A stretch of DNA of 45,790 nt from Sphingomonadales bacterium (GTDB lineage Bacteria > Pseudomonadota > Alphaproteobacteria > Sphingomonadales > Sphingomonadaceae): positions 1 through 45,790 of the forward strand of contig CANIRZ010000013.1 of assembly GCA_947470185.1 (NCBI GenBank), given 5' to 3'. A program made the translations under genes and the position numbers. How positions within the stretch are numbered: the stretch's first letter is position 1; every line of letters starts with the position of its first letter. Below the pieces are notes generated by a model that saw only the letters and a program-made list of their open reading frames with translations, had not been told where the DNA came from and ran no database searches. Below are positions 37,371-45,790 of the stretch, one piece after another.

Positions 37371-39653
37371 TTATTTGCGAAGGCGCTCAATGGCTTGAGC
37401 AAGCGCAACATACAGCTTGCCAATGTCCGATGATAGAAGCGTCACACCGATGGCATTGCCGTCGCGCGTGCTTAGCAACAGACGCATGATTGCTTCGAAA
37501 TCGTGGACATAGCGGTTGACGTGTTCGCGGAAGTCGCTGTCTTCGCCATAATGTCTTACAATAATTTTGGCTTCGCTAGAATCGAGCAGGCGCACAGCGC
37601 GGCGCGTAAATACACCTCGGTCACCCTTCAGATAGGCGTTCCAAGCGGTGTCGGTGACTTCGTTAGACAATATCTTTGTCACATCAATTGCGGTGGAATT
37701 CAATGATTCCGTCAACACTACCATGCGGCGTGCAAAGCTATCTTCTTGAACAGATTCAAAATTGTTTTTGGTATCGGCGATCCGGCCCTCAAGGCTTATC
37801 GTCATTTCCTCGAGTTCGCCAAGCTGCCTTACCGCTAATGATGAAGCGACTTCCGACAATTCGATATTACGCGCAATCGCCTCTTGCACGGCCTCATTCA
37901 TAGACGCCACCTGCGCGTCCAACGCATTTGCAAGCGCCGCACGATTTTGCTCGGTCAACTGGTCGGCAATATGCGCAAGTTCTTCATCTAGTATTTTGCG
38001 GCTGCTTTCGGCGGCAGCACGGGTTGTTTCTCGCACACGTAAGAGGGAAGACACCAGTCGGTCATTCGCCTCTCCCGACATTTCTTCCAACAATGCATGT
38101 GTCTGCTTTAACGCAGCGCCAAGCGCATCAACCTGTTCATGACGGGCCGCGAAATGGATATCGCTTTCTGCGGTCAAGGCGCCAACGGCGTCGTGCTGCG
38201 CAGCCATTGATTGCTCAATCTTTACGAGCTTCTCTAGCACCCCATCGCTTAAACTATCTAACGTTTCCGCGTTCGATAGTGCAGATTGGACTTGCGATAT
38301 ACTCTCGGTCATGCGGACGTTGAGATTGTCCATCGCCGTAGGAATGTTCTGGCCAATCTCATCATTCGCGGCGCCAAGCAACGTGTTCAATCTATCCGAC
38401 TGGGTAATGAGATCCGCCGCAATTACCTGATTGTCCGACAAAGCCGAACCGACCGAGCGTGTGCTTTCCCCCAGCGCTGTCACAATAAAGGCCAGTTTTG
38501 AGGTTTGGTCAGTGGCCGCTTTGTCAACTTCGGCGATTTGCGCAGCGCTTGTTTGGATGTGCGCAGTTATAGCCGTAATTATAGCGCGGACACGCGCGTC
38601 CTCCTGCTGGGATTGAGCCTCTATTTCGCTAAGCGCGCCGCGAAGGTCTGAAAGACTGGATTGGATTTGCACTTGGCTACCCGCAAAAATCGTATCGATG
38701 TCGCCAGAGGCTTGAGCTATGCCGCCTGAGATGGCTTGCGCTGCGCTGTCCATGAGCGTCGCCATTTCCGCACTTCTATCAAGCGCTTCGGCGCTCTTAT
38801 CATCAAGAAGCTTGGCGCTGCTGCTTAATGATTGCTCTAGCCTAACCGACAGATCATCTGCGCGCGTTTCTACATTGTCGATATACGCGTTGACGGATTT
38901 GCCTGCATCACTCACCCGCTCAAGGGACGCAATTAAGGATTTGATTTGGACTTGCGCATTATTACCTGCGCTTCCAATTTGATTTGTGACGTCTTTGGCG
39001 GCGCTCGTTACCACGGGTAAATGTTTGCGAAGATGCTCCAAATTCGTGTTAGCCGCCTGGCTAACGGCTTCAAGTTTTTTGGCCTTTTCATCGCTATCAG
39101 CAAGAGCAGCAGAAAGCATTTGCGCCGATTCTATAAGCTTTTGCGAAGACTGCCGCCCAACGGTTTCCAGTTCCCGTGCGTTTTGCGACAAAAATTCGCG
39201 GGCAAGCGAGATTTCTCCATTAACTGCGCGCATTCGCGCAGCGAGCGCGACGCTCTCCATCCGCAATCGGCTTGCGACCTTACCAAAACGGGCAGCTTCG
39301 CGGCTACTGTTCCGCATGGCCAGGAGCCATAAGACTGTAATTAACAAGGTCGGCGCGGACCAAGTTGTGACCAATGCGATGATCCGGTCGTTGGCCAGCC
39401 CTATCTTTATTTCAGGCCAATATGTCAGCGCAAAAAATGCCGTCCATGTCGAAAAGGCAACGAGCAGCAAAACAGGAGCAATATAGGCCAAGATTCCAGA
39501 CTGATATGTGTTCTCTTCCGCGTACTCTTCGAGGTCCGCATCATAACCGTCGTCAGAAGTTACCTCAACTTCACCTGCCGCGGGCGCAGAGGCATTTTGT
39601 TCGGTTTCGGTGATGTCGCGGCTTAGGCCGACAATTTTTGAGCGCATAGTCAT
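37371..39653 (-). CDS. Large membrane-anchored coiled-coil protein (760 aa), unknown
   Basis: A 760-aa protein. An acidic N-terminus (1-48) is followed by two membrane helices (about 53-78 and 90-112), a very long Ala/Glu/Gln/Ser-rich coiled coil (about 115-650), and a compact C-terminal region (about 665-760, NAYLKGDRGVFTRRAVRLL ... LSSDIGKLYVALAQAIERL). The layout recalls polarity or organising proteins such as Caulobacter TipN (two N-terminal helices plus coiled coil), but I see no diagnostic motif, and the homology is untested. The start is uncertain: ATG 39653 or ATG 39647, with no Shine-Dalgarno; the upstream bases AACCTCCC are instead anti-Shine-Dalgarno-like. Confidence 0.75.
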   Translation of the reverse strand: MTMRSKIVGLSRDITETEQNASAPAAGEVEVTSDDGYDADLEEYAEENTYQSGILAYIAPVLLLVAFSTWTAFFALTYWPEIKIGLANDRIIALVTTWSAPTLLITVLWLLAMRNSSREAARFGKVASRLRMESVALAARMRAVNGEISLAREFLSQNARELETVGRQSSQKLIESAQMLSAALADSDEKAKKLEAVSQAANTNLEHLRKHLPVVTSAAKDVTNQIGSAGNNAQVQIKSLIASLERVSDAGKSVNAYIDNVETRADDLSVRLEQSLSSSAKLLDDKSAEALDRSAEMATLMDSAAQAISGGIAQASGDIDTIFAGSQVQIQSSLSDLRGALSEIEAQSQQEDARVRAIITAITAHIQTSAAQIAEVDKAATDQTSKLAFIVTALGESTRSVGSALSDNQVIAADLITQSDRLNTLLGAANDEIGQNIPTAMDNLNVRMTESISQVQSALSNAETLDSLSDGVLEKLVKIEQSMAAQHDAVGALTAESDIHFAARHEQVDALGAALKQTHALLEEMSGEANDRLVSSLLRVRETTRAAAESSRKILDEELAHIADQLTEQNRAALANALDAQVASMNEAVQEAIARNIELSEVASSLAVRQLGELEEMTISLEGRIADTKNNFESVQEDSFARRMVVLTESLNSTAIDVTKILSNEVTDTAWNAYLKGDRGVFTRRAVRLLDSSEAKIIVRHYGEDSDFREHVNRYVHDFEAIMRLLLSTRDGNAIGVTLLSSDIGKLYVALAQAIERLRK

Positions 39654-39959
39654 GGGAGGTTATTTAGCACATTATTTCTGTAGAGAAATGCAAACTTAAC
39701 GGTTTTGGATTAGGTTAATCAAACGTTTCCTAGATCGTGACAGATTTGCAGCAGCATTAACGAAAATGATAGCCATCCATGTAACGCACACGGGACAAAT
39801 GTGCGTTTCTTCTGTGGCTAGCGCAAAGCGCCAGATAAAATTACTCTTAAGAATAATCTACAATGAAATTCAATATGTTGAGCGCTTTAATGTTAAATTG
39901 AGGGTATCACGACGGCAGATTTCTATTGGCAAAATGGTAACAACATTCATATCTGGGCA
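39654..39959. promoter_or_regulatory. Divergent intergenic region with a perfect hairpin
   Basis: 306 bases between two divergent genes. It holds a perfect 8-bp inverted repeat at 39783-39807 (AACGCACA, 9-nt loop, TGTGCGTT) and a second smaller hairpin near 39815-39833 (TGGC-TA-GCGC-AAA-GCGCCA). An open frame here (39766-40044) looks spurious. No clear promoter hexamers picked. The rest is AT-rich and shows nothing else. Confidence 0.4.
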
Positions 39960-41189
39960 ATGGCGCCTGCTCGTTCTCAAAATATTCCTACGATCGCTTT
40001 GTTGTCTGTTACCGGCGAAGGTAATGGTGGGAATGAGGTGTTAGCGGGTACGGCGCGTCAGGATCTTGCTGGCGGATCACTAATAGAGCATCAGATAACC
40101 ACCCTAGCGCGAGCAGGCATTTCGAAGTTCCTTATCGAAGTGGAGAATTACGACGGATCTCTCACCGCACTGGCGGACCGTTGTCGTATGAAAGGTTTAG
40201 TGGTCGTTTTTGTTCGGACTGGCTTAGATATCCAAAGTTTTGTCGAAGCTAGCGACCGCATTTGGGTCCAATCATCGCAATTATATGTTCAATTTGGGCT
40301 GATTGAAACGCTTACGAAAGCAACCGAGAATTTCGTCGCTACCGTTGATAGTCGTGATGAAAATACTGCTTTTGAAAGGATTGACTTGAACACGCGGTGG
40401 GCGGGTGTTTCTGTGGTGGGACAAGATACTATCGCGACGCTAAGGGATCTGCCTGATGATTGGAGCATTATCTCCTCGTTACTGCGTCAGTCGGTATTGG
40501 CCCAAATTCCGATGCGTCCTGTGTCCCAGCAGCACATCACTAATGGGACACTGACCGTTCTGACGGCGCCGCAAGATTTTTCCGAGCTTAACCGCCAAAT
40601 ATTAAGGCGGCGTGTGGCAAGCCGATCTGGTTTTGTAGAATCTCAGTTATTTGGTCCCGTACTGGCGCGCATAGTCCCAGTAATTTGGCAAAACCCTGTT
40701 GCCGTCACGATTACAAAGTTCGCAAGCCCAATTCTTGCACTAGTTGCGTTGGCCTTGGGCTTTGGCAATTTTGCAACTGCGGCTTGCATTGCGGCATTTG
40801 TAGCTATCGCAGCCAATTCCCTTCGCCTGGCGGTTACAGATGACGTTGATGACCATATTCACATCCAAAGCGTATCCTTAATAACATGGGCACTGATCAT
40901 TTTGGCCATGCTTAGCGCTGTCTATATGCAATCCTCATATCGCGATGATGGTCTATTCGTCGCTTTTGCGGTTTCGTCGCTTGCATATCTTACGCAGAAA
41001 ATGGCGTTACCAAAGGGGGCGAAGCAATTGCTACATTCGCCTGCGGCACTCACTATCTTTGCAGCAAGCGGCTCTGTTCTACTTGGGCTAATTCAGGCTT
41101 TGGAGTGGATTATGGTACTGCAACTTACTGTGCTCATCTTCGTCAGCCTGCGCAATGACATCATAGGCAAAAAGGCTAAGGAAACCTAA
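39960..41189 (+). CDS. Degenerate nucleotidyltransferase / CDP-alcohol phosphotransferase-like membrane protein
   Basis: A 409-aa protein. The N-terminal half (about 10-190) is nucleotidyltransferase-like (GGSLIEHQITTLARAGISKFLIEVE), but the GxGxR nucleotide-binding start is missing. The C-terminal half has a linker (RSGFVESQLFGPVLARIV) and about five membrane helices (about 248-400) in the layout of bifunctional inositol-phosphate cytidylyltransferase/phosphatidyltransferases. The catalytic D-x2-DG-x2-AR-x8-G-x3-D-x3-D motif is not recognisable; the equivalent region reads NSLRLAVTDDVDDHIH. I infer a family relative that has lost catalysis or acts on a different substrate. No Shine-Dalgarno; start by default. 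A different fold cannot be excluded. Confidence 0.6.
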   Translation: MAPARSQNIPTIALLSVTGEGNGGNEVLAGTARQDLAGGSLIEHQITTLARAGISKFLIEVENYDGSLTALADRCRMKGLVVVFVRTGLDIQSFVEASDRIWVQSSQLYVQFGLIETLTKATENFVATVDSRDENTAFERIDLNTRWAGVSVVGQDTIATLRDLPDDWSIISSLLRQSVLAQIPMRPVSQQHITNGTLTVLTAPQDFSELNRQILRRRVASRSGFVESQLFGPVLARIVPVIWQNPVAVTITKFASPILALVALALGFGNFATAACIAAFVAIAANSLRLAVTDDVDDHIHIQSVSLITWALIILAMLSAVYMQSSYRDDGLFVAFAVSSLAYLTQKMALPKGAKQLLHSPAALTIFAASGSVLLGLIQALEWIMVLQLTVLIFVSLRNDIIGKKAKET

Positions 41190-41365
41190 GGCCGAGTGAA
41201 CCTAAAATTGCTCTAGCTTTGGTTCGAACGCTATCTGGCCTCTGTGCGCCAAAATGCCACGGCTTTGACGGTAAGTGGAAACAAATTAACGCAGTGCCAC
41301 AGGAAACGACTTTAGAGAGGTGAAAAGGCGGAATGCTATAAACGCACTCCACCTTCAACGAGCTT

Positions 41366-42652
41366 TTAGCGGGCGTTTAGGCCGGGATAGGCCCTGTGAT
41401 TTGGTCCCGTGTATAGTTGGCGCGGACGACCGATTTTCTGGGCTGGATCGGAAATCATTTCATTCCATTGGGCAACCCAACCAACCGTCCGCGACAGGGC
41501 GAACAAGACAGTGAACATTTCGGTGGGGAAGCCGATAGCCGACAAAATTATGCCCGAATAGAAATCGACATTCGGGAACAGTTTTTTCTCAATGAAATAT
41601 GGGTCGTTCAGGGCCATTTCTTCAAGTTGCATTGCAACGTCAAAAATCGGGTCGCTAATGTTGAGTTCGGTTAGCACCTCGCGGACCGTTTTTTGCATGA
41701 CGGAAGCGCGCGGGTCATAGTTTTTGTAAACACGGTGACCAAAGCCCATTAGGCGGAACGGGTCATTCTTGTCCTTTGCCCGTTCGATGTAATGCGGAAT
41801 GCGGTCTGGCGTGCCAATTTCGCGCAGCATGTTTAATGCAGCTTCGTTGGCGCCGCCATGTGCAGGACCCCAAAGACATGCGATACCCGCTGCTATACAC
41901 GCAAACGGGTTCGCACCGGACGATCCGGCCAGCCGTACGGTCGATGTAGATGCGTTTTGTTCATGGTCTGCATGAAGAATAAAAATCCGGTCCAAGGCGC
42001 GTTCGATGACTGGATTTACAACATATTCCTCAGCTGGAACGCCAAAGGTCATACGCAGGAAGTTGCCGGTGTAGGATAGGCGGTTGTCCGGATAGACAAA
42101 GGGTTGGCCGGCCGAATATTTATAAGCCATTGCCGCAATTGTCGGCATTTTGGCAATCAAGCGATGGCTGGAAACCATCCGGTGTGTTGGATCGCTAATG
42201 TCAGTCGAATCATGGTAAAATGCTGAAAGCGCACCAACTACACCGCACATGATCGCCATTGGGTGGGCATCGCGTCGAAAGCCACGGTAAAAGGTCGCAA
42301 GCTGTTCATGCAGCATGGTGTGGCGCGATATAGTATAGCTAAAATGTTCTAGCTCGGCCTTGGACGGAAGCTCACCATTTAACAAAAGGTAAGACACTTC
42401 CATGAAGCTTGATTGCTCCGAGAGCTCTTCAATCGAATATCCGCGGTGCAGCAAAATACCTTGGTCGCCGTCAATGAACGTCAGTGCAGACTCACAGCTT
42501 GCGGTCGACGTAAAGCCGGGGTCGAACGTGAAATGGTCCGACGCAGCATACAGCTTGCGTATATCAATCACGTCAGGACCTTCGGTGCCCTTCATGATGG
42601 GCAAGTCATAGCTGGTTTCGCCAACAGTGAGCGTTGCGTTGTTATCGGCCAT
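41366..42652 (-). CDS. gltA: Citrate synthase
   Basis: A 428-aa TCA-cycle enzyme condensing acetyl-CoA with oxaloacetate. Catalytic segments: [30 protein letters not shown] (His), [14 protein letters not shown] (His and Arg), and the conserved Asp in NVDFYSG. ATG 42652 has GGAG eight bases upstream (42662) and gives the family start [10 protein letters not shown]; the frame extending to 42856 is not family-like. It is type II (hexameric, NADH-sensitive in other proteobacteria). No terminator found. Confidence 0.96.
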   Translation of the reverse strand: MADNNATLTVGETSYDLPIMKGTEGPDVIDIRKLYAASDHFTFDPGFTSTASCESALTFIDGDQGILLHRGYSIEELSEQSSFMEVSYLLLNGELPSKAELEHFSYTISRHTMLHEQLATFYRGFRRDAHPMAIMCGVVGALSAFYHDSTDISDPTHRMVSSHRLIAKMPTIAAMAYKYSAGQPFVYPDNRLSYTGNFLRMTFGVPAEEYVVNPVIERALDRIFILHADHEQNASTSTVRLAGSSGANPFACIAAGIACLWGPAHGGANEAALNMLREIGTPDRIPHYIERAKDKNDPFRLMGFGHRVYKNYDPRASVMQKTVREVLTELNISDPIFDVAMQLEEMALNDPYFIEKKLFPNVDFYSGIILSAIGFPTEMFTVLFALSRTVGWVAQWNEMISDPAQKIGRPRQLYTGPNHRAYPGLNAR

Positions 42653-42906
42653 TTTCAAACTCCATATCTTGCTAACATAATAAACGGGCCGCTCATGCAT
42701 GGGCATTTTTTCTCGTTCGACATTGGAAGCAAGAAAACAACCGTTACGAACAGATAAGGCCCTGCAAATGCCAATTTTTCTTGGGGAGAAAACGGCTTTT
42801 GTACCGTTTAGCCCAATGGTAGCAAATTTTGCGGGCGTCAAGGCAAACAATAGCATCCGAGAACACAGGGATTTGCGGTTTATTCATTGAATGCTAAGCA
42901 TATGTT
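42653..42906. promoter_or_regulatory. Intergenic region between gltA and comEC
   Basis: 254 bases serving both divergent genes. A small dyad ATGCT-A-AGCAT (42891-42901) and ATTCA-T-TGAAT just before it lie beside the comEC start. No promoter pair was convincing on either strand. Confidence 0.4.
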
Positions 42907-45045
42907 ATGGCAACGAAATATTTCAAATTGAATACACTTGCATCTGTGGATTCAAATGAGAATTTGACGCTATTCCAAGCCGTCGAGAACTGGCTTGACC
43001 GCGAACGCGATCAATTACCGCTCTGGCTGCCAGTAGGCATCGGATTCGGTATCGCCATTTGGCAATCTGGCGGCACATCAATTTGGATTGGAGTTCTAGT
43101 AACCAGCATTGCTCTTGGCGCATATAGTCTTCTCATACCGCTTGGGAGCCGGTTCCGGCAACTTGTCCAAATATTCTCGCTGACATTGTCCATCGGCTTT
43201 TCGCTTATCGCATTAAGGTCGGAGGTCGTTGCTCAGCCTGTTCTAGGCAAGACATGGATCGGTGAGTTCTATGGACGCGTAGATTCTGTCGAAAATATTT
43301 CCGCCCGCGATGTATTTCGTATTCGTCTCGCAACGGGACCTGAATCGAGTTTGCCGCCTTTTGTGCGCGTCAACCTAACGCCTGAGCAATTTCGGGATAG
43401 CTTTCAGCCCGGATCAATCTTGCGGTTACGTGCGCGGCTTATGCCACCTGCGGGGCCAGCTTTGCCGGGTGGCTATGACTTTGCACGCCGGGCCTGGTTT
43501 CAACAAATTGGCGCAACGGGTTCCGCTTTGGGGGAAGTCCAGCTTTACCAGCCAGCTTCCGGACGTCCCTTGCTGGCATCGCAGAGGGAGGCACTAACAA
43601 ACCACATATTGGCGGCCATGCCGGAGGGCACAGGGGCCATTGGCGCTGCGCTTGTGACAGGCGATCAGGGACATATTAGCGAAGCTGATGCACAGGCTAT
43701 GCGCAACAGCGGGTTGGCCCATTTGCTATCGATTAGCGGGCTCCACGTTACGGCGGTTGTGGGGTTCATTTTCATCACCGTTGGTCGCCTTTTGGCATTG
43801 TCGTCATGGCTTGCCTTGCGGATATCTATTCCAGTGGTTGCTGCGACGGCAGCTGCGTTGGGCGCACTTGCTTACACGTTGCTCACGGGCGCCGAAGTGC
43901 CAACTGTGCGCTCTTGCATAGCGGCGCTGCTCATATTGGTGGCATTAGCGATGGGCAGGGATGCGCTGACGCTGCGCTTGGTTGCATTTGGAGCTCTTGT
44001 CGTCTTGATATTCTGGCCCGAAGCCATGGCAGGCCCAAGTTTTCAGCTAAGCTTCGCGGCAGTAGCGACTATTGTCATCATCCACGAGATGCCCATTGTA
44101 AAGCGCTTTACACAGATACGTGAAGAGCAGGTCTTTTTTAAAATCGCGCGCGCAATTGGCTCATTAGTGCTCACTGGCATCGCTATTGAGGCTGCACTTG
44201 CGCCCATAGCCCTTTTTCATTTTCACAAAACGGGCCTTTACGGGGCCTTTGCCAACGTAGTTGCAATACCAATTACGACCTTTTGGATCATGCCGTTAGA
44301 GGCATGCGCCTTGCTGCTTGATCTGTTTGGTTTGGGAGCGCCCGCTTGGTGGCTGGCGGGGCAGGGCATATACATGATCCTCGCGCTCGCGCATGCAGTG
44401 AATGCACAACCCGGCGCTGTGGCCATGATGCCCGCGATGCCATTATGGGCCTTTGCCGCTTTTATATGCGGCGGATTGGTGTTCGGGTTGCTGGCAACAC
44501 GCGCTCGATATCTCGGTATTCCGTTTTGCATAATAGGTGTCATCGCCATGGTTGCCGCGCCGCGCCCAGATATTTTGGTCACAGGGGACGGAAAACATGT
44601 GGCCTTCGTGCGCTCGGATGGACAAGTTGCCTTGCTGCGCGGGAAAGCGGGGGACTTTGTGCGCAGCATGATTTTCGAAAAGGCCGGAAGCGCCGAAACC
44701 GCGACGCCTATTGAACAATGGCCTGGCGCAGTATGTACGCTGGATAATTGCGTTGTTACTATTGCGAGTGAGAAACGCACATGGACTGTACTTGCGACGC
44801 GAACAGCCAACCAAGTGCCCGCGATGGAAATGGCCGCCGCGTGTAAACGGGTTGATATCGTCGTCAGTGACCGCTGGTTGCCGCAATCGTGCAGACCAAG
44901 ATGGATAAAGGCAGACCGCCGCCTGCTAGAGCAAAGTGGCGGCTTGGCTTTTTATCTGAACGAACCGCTTATCATTGGCGCCAATGACGGCACCCTACAA
45001 ATGCCATGGGTGCAAGCGCGCGTGAACGCAGCCACGGTCCAATAA
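42907..45045 (+). CDS. comEC: ComEC/Rec2 family DNA-uptake channel protein
   Basis: A 712-aa polytopic membrane protein. Residues about 30-180 are a DUF4131-like extracellular domain; about 235-520 form the competence membrane domain, with the signature NSGLAHLLSISGLHV. ComEC moves single-stranded DNA into the cytoplasm during transformation. The usual C-terminal metallo-beta-lactamase motif HxHxDH is absent; the last 150 residues form a beta-rich remnant (VTGDGKHVAFVRSDGQVALL). Many alphaproteobacteria have such a form. No Shine-Dalgarno at ATG 42907. It ends three bases from the convergent lexA stop. Whether the cell is competent cannot be told. Confidence 0.85.
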   Translation: MATKYFKLNTLASVDSNENLTLFQAVENWLDRERDQLPLWLPVGIGFGIAIWQSGGTSIWIGVLVTSIALGAYSLLIPLGSRFRQLVQIFSLTLSIGFSLIALRSEVVAQPVLGKTWIGEFYGRVDSVENISARDVFRIRLATGPESSLPPFVRVNLTPEQFRDSFQPGSILRLRARLMPPAGPALPGGYDFARRAWFQQIGATGSALGEVQLYQPASGRPLLASQREALTNHILAAMPEGTGAIGAALVTGDQGHISEADAQAMRNSGLAHLLSISGLHVTAVVGFIFITVGRLLALSSWLALRISIPVVAATAAALGALAYTLLTGAEVPTVRSCIAALLILVALAMGRDALTLRLVAFGALVVLIFWPEAMAGPSFQLSFAAVATIVIIHEMPIVKRFTQIREEQVFFKIARAIGSLVLTGIAIEAALAPIALFHFHKTGLYGAFANVVAIPITTFWIMPLEACALLLDLFGLGAPAWWLAGQGIYMILALAHAVNAQPGAVAMMPAMPLWAFAAFICGGLVFGLLATRARYLGIPFCIIGVIAMVAAPRPDILVTGDGKHVAFVRSDGQVALLRGKAGDFVRSMIFEKAGSAETATPIEQWPGAVCTLDNCVVTIASEKRTWTVLATRTANQVPAMEMAAACKRVDIVVSDRWLPQSCRPRWIKADRRLLEQSGGLAFYLNEPLIIGANDGTLQMPWVQARVNAATVQ

Positions 45046-45048
45046 TAA

Positions 45049-45732
45049 TCAATGATATCTGCGCAATAGACCTGCAAGCTTACCCTGAACTTGAACTTCA
45101 TGCGGGGCATAATATTGCGGTTGATAGCTGCCATTGGCGGGATCAAGACGGATCTTTTGACCTTCACGACGGAGATATTTCAACGTTGCTTCTTCGCCTC
45201 TAATCAAGGCGACAACAATCTCACCATCACGCGCTGTGTCTGCCTTACGGATCAAGGCGTAATCGCCATCCAATATGCCTGCTTCCATCATGGAATCGCC
45301 GGACACCTCAAGTGCATAATGTTCACCTGCACCCAGCAACGCCATTGGAACCGATAACGAGTTCTGCCCTTCAAGCGCCTCAATCGGAACGCCGGCAGCA
45401 ATCTTCCCATGAAACGGAATTTCAAGCACGTCATTCGCAGCAACAGGAATTTGAATTTGTGGTTTGGCTTCTTTGACAGGTGCCAGACGGGTTACATTGT
45501 CCCCACGCGCATTCGCGCTCTCAGGCATTTTCATAACTTCAAGCGCACGGGCTCGGTTGGCCAGGCGACGAATAAAGCCGCGCTCTTCCAACGCGCCGAT
45601 TAAACGGTGCACCCCGGATTTGCTTTTCAAATCGAGTGCTTCCTTCATTTCTTCAAATGACGGAGAGATGCCGCTTTGATCAAGTCGCTGATTAATGAAT
45701 ACAAGCAGTTCGTGCTGTTTTGCCGTGAGCAT
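45049..45732 (-). CDS. lexA: LexA repressor
   Basis: A 227-aa SOS repressor that cleaves itself when RecA is active. The N-terminal winged helix (about 1-65, [10 protein letters not shown] ... [15 protein letters not shown]) binds the operator. The Ala-Gly cleavage site is A113-G114 (KIAAGVP), with catalytic S147 (GDSMMEAGI) and K185 (ATLKYL). The frame runs to 45780, but [10 protein letters not shown] is the family start. Downstream of three GTTC half-sites, so autoregulated. Confidence 0.96.
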   Translation of the reverse strand: MLTAKQHELLVFINQRLDQSGISPSFEEMKEALDLKSKSGVHRLIGALEERGFIRRLANRARALEVMKMPESANARGDNVTRLAPVKEAKPQIQIPVAANDVLEIPFHGKIAAGVPIEALEGQNSLSVPMALLGAGEHYALEVSGDSMMEAGILDGDYALIRKADTARDGEIVVALIRGEEATLKYLRREGQKIRLDPANGSYQPQYYAPHEVQVQGKLAGLLRRYH

Positions 45733-45752
45733 ATTCAGGGTTCCATCCTGTT

Positions 45753-45778
45753 GAACATGAATGGAACGATTAGAGAAC
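45753..45778 (-). promoter_or_regulatory. Two overlapping SOS boxes of lexA
   Basis: Read on the minus strand the region shows GTTC-N7-GTTC-N7-GTTC (half-sites at 45775-45778, 45764-45767 and 45753-45756). Each adjacent pair is a perfect alphaproteobacterial LexA box, sharing the middle half-site. It ends 20 bases before the lexA ATG. Confidence 0.9.
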
Positions 45779-45790
45779 AAAAGAGGTTAA

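Noticed and set aside
37356-37376. Rho-independent terminator between DUF1467 and the coiled-coil gene
   Set aside because: The stem has only four G-C pairs and the T-run is broken (TTATTT); mentioned as weak only.
39690-39720. CtrA-type site (TTAA-N7-TTAA)
   Set aside because: The TTAA pairs near 39695-39720 have the wrong spacing (15 bases).
39766-40044. 92-aa plus-strand frame before the 409-aa gene
   Set aside because: It overlaps the start of the 409-aa gene in another frame, and its composition is unlike a real protein.
42653-42856. 68-residue N-terminal extension of citrate synthase
   Set aside because: Not family-like; ATG 42652 has GGAG at the right distance.

Overview
The window reads as chromosomal core DNA of an alphaproteobacterium, most likely a sphingomonad (Sphingomonadales). 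The clues are an alphaproteobacterial SOS operator (GTTC-N7-GTTC) in front of lexA, separate nuoC and nuoD, single-copy DUF2842 and DUF1467 membrane proteins, a zapA / 6S RNA / 5-formyltetrahydrofolate cyclo-ligase locus, and a glycolytic block with a class I FdaA-type aldolase. No insertion sequence, phage, CRISPR array or rRNA was seen. The assignment rests on recognition by eye, not on a search.

Layout. (1) 1-1291: tail of an upstream gene and the E2 subunit of a branched-chain 2-oxoacid dehydrogenase. (2) 1288-8662, minus strand: three secreted or outer-membrane proteins with DUF11-like repeats. Two are about 350 aa and one is a 1695-aa protein ending in a probable beta-barrel. All three share an N-terminal module and they look like one surface system of unknown role. 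(3) 8803-10528: a dyad-rich intergenic region, tRNA-Asp(GTC), then on the minus strand a small coiled-coil protein, zapA, 6S RNA, 5-FCL and DUF2842. (4) 10749-18098, plus strand: tkt, gap, pgk, terminator, class I fructose-bisphosphate aldolase, thiE, efp and an inositol-monophosphatase-family gene. (5) 18200-33947: a complete complex I (nuoA-N) operon in which almost every junction is a 1- or 4-base stop/start overlap. Four genes that are not complex I subunits, plus a possible 24-codon ORF, are threaded into it with the same tight coupling. (6) 33914-37367: birA, coaX, rnj and DUF1467, continuing the run of coupled genes. (7) 37371-45780: a long membrane-anchored coiled-coil protein (minus), a degenerate CDP-alcohol phosphotransferase-like protein, citrate synthase (minus), a ComEC-like protein and lexA (minus) with a double SOS operator.

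The genes mostly serve central carbon flow (transketolase, GAPDH, PGK, aldolase, citrate synthase, branched-chain keto-acid oxidation) and respiration (complex I), with cofactor genes for these enzymes (ThiE for thiamine, CoaX for CoA, BirA for biotin). The points most worth following up are the DUF11/barrel trio, the unannotated passengers of the nuo operon, the 6S RNA hidden under a false N-terminal extension of 5-FCL, a perfect 16-bp LacI-type palindrome before the aldolase gene, and the overlapping SOS boxes of lexA.
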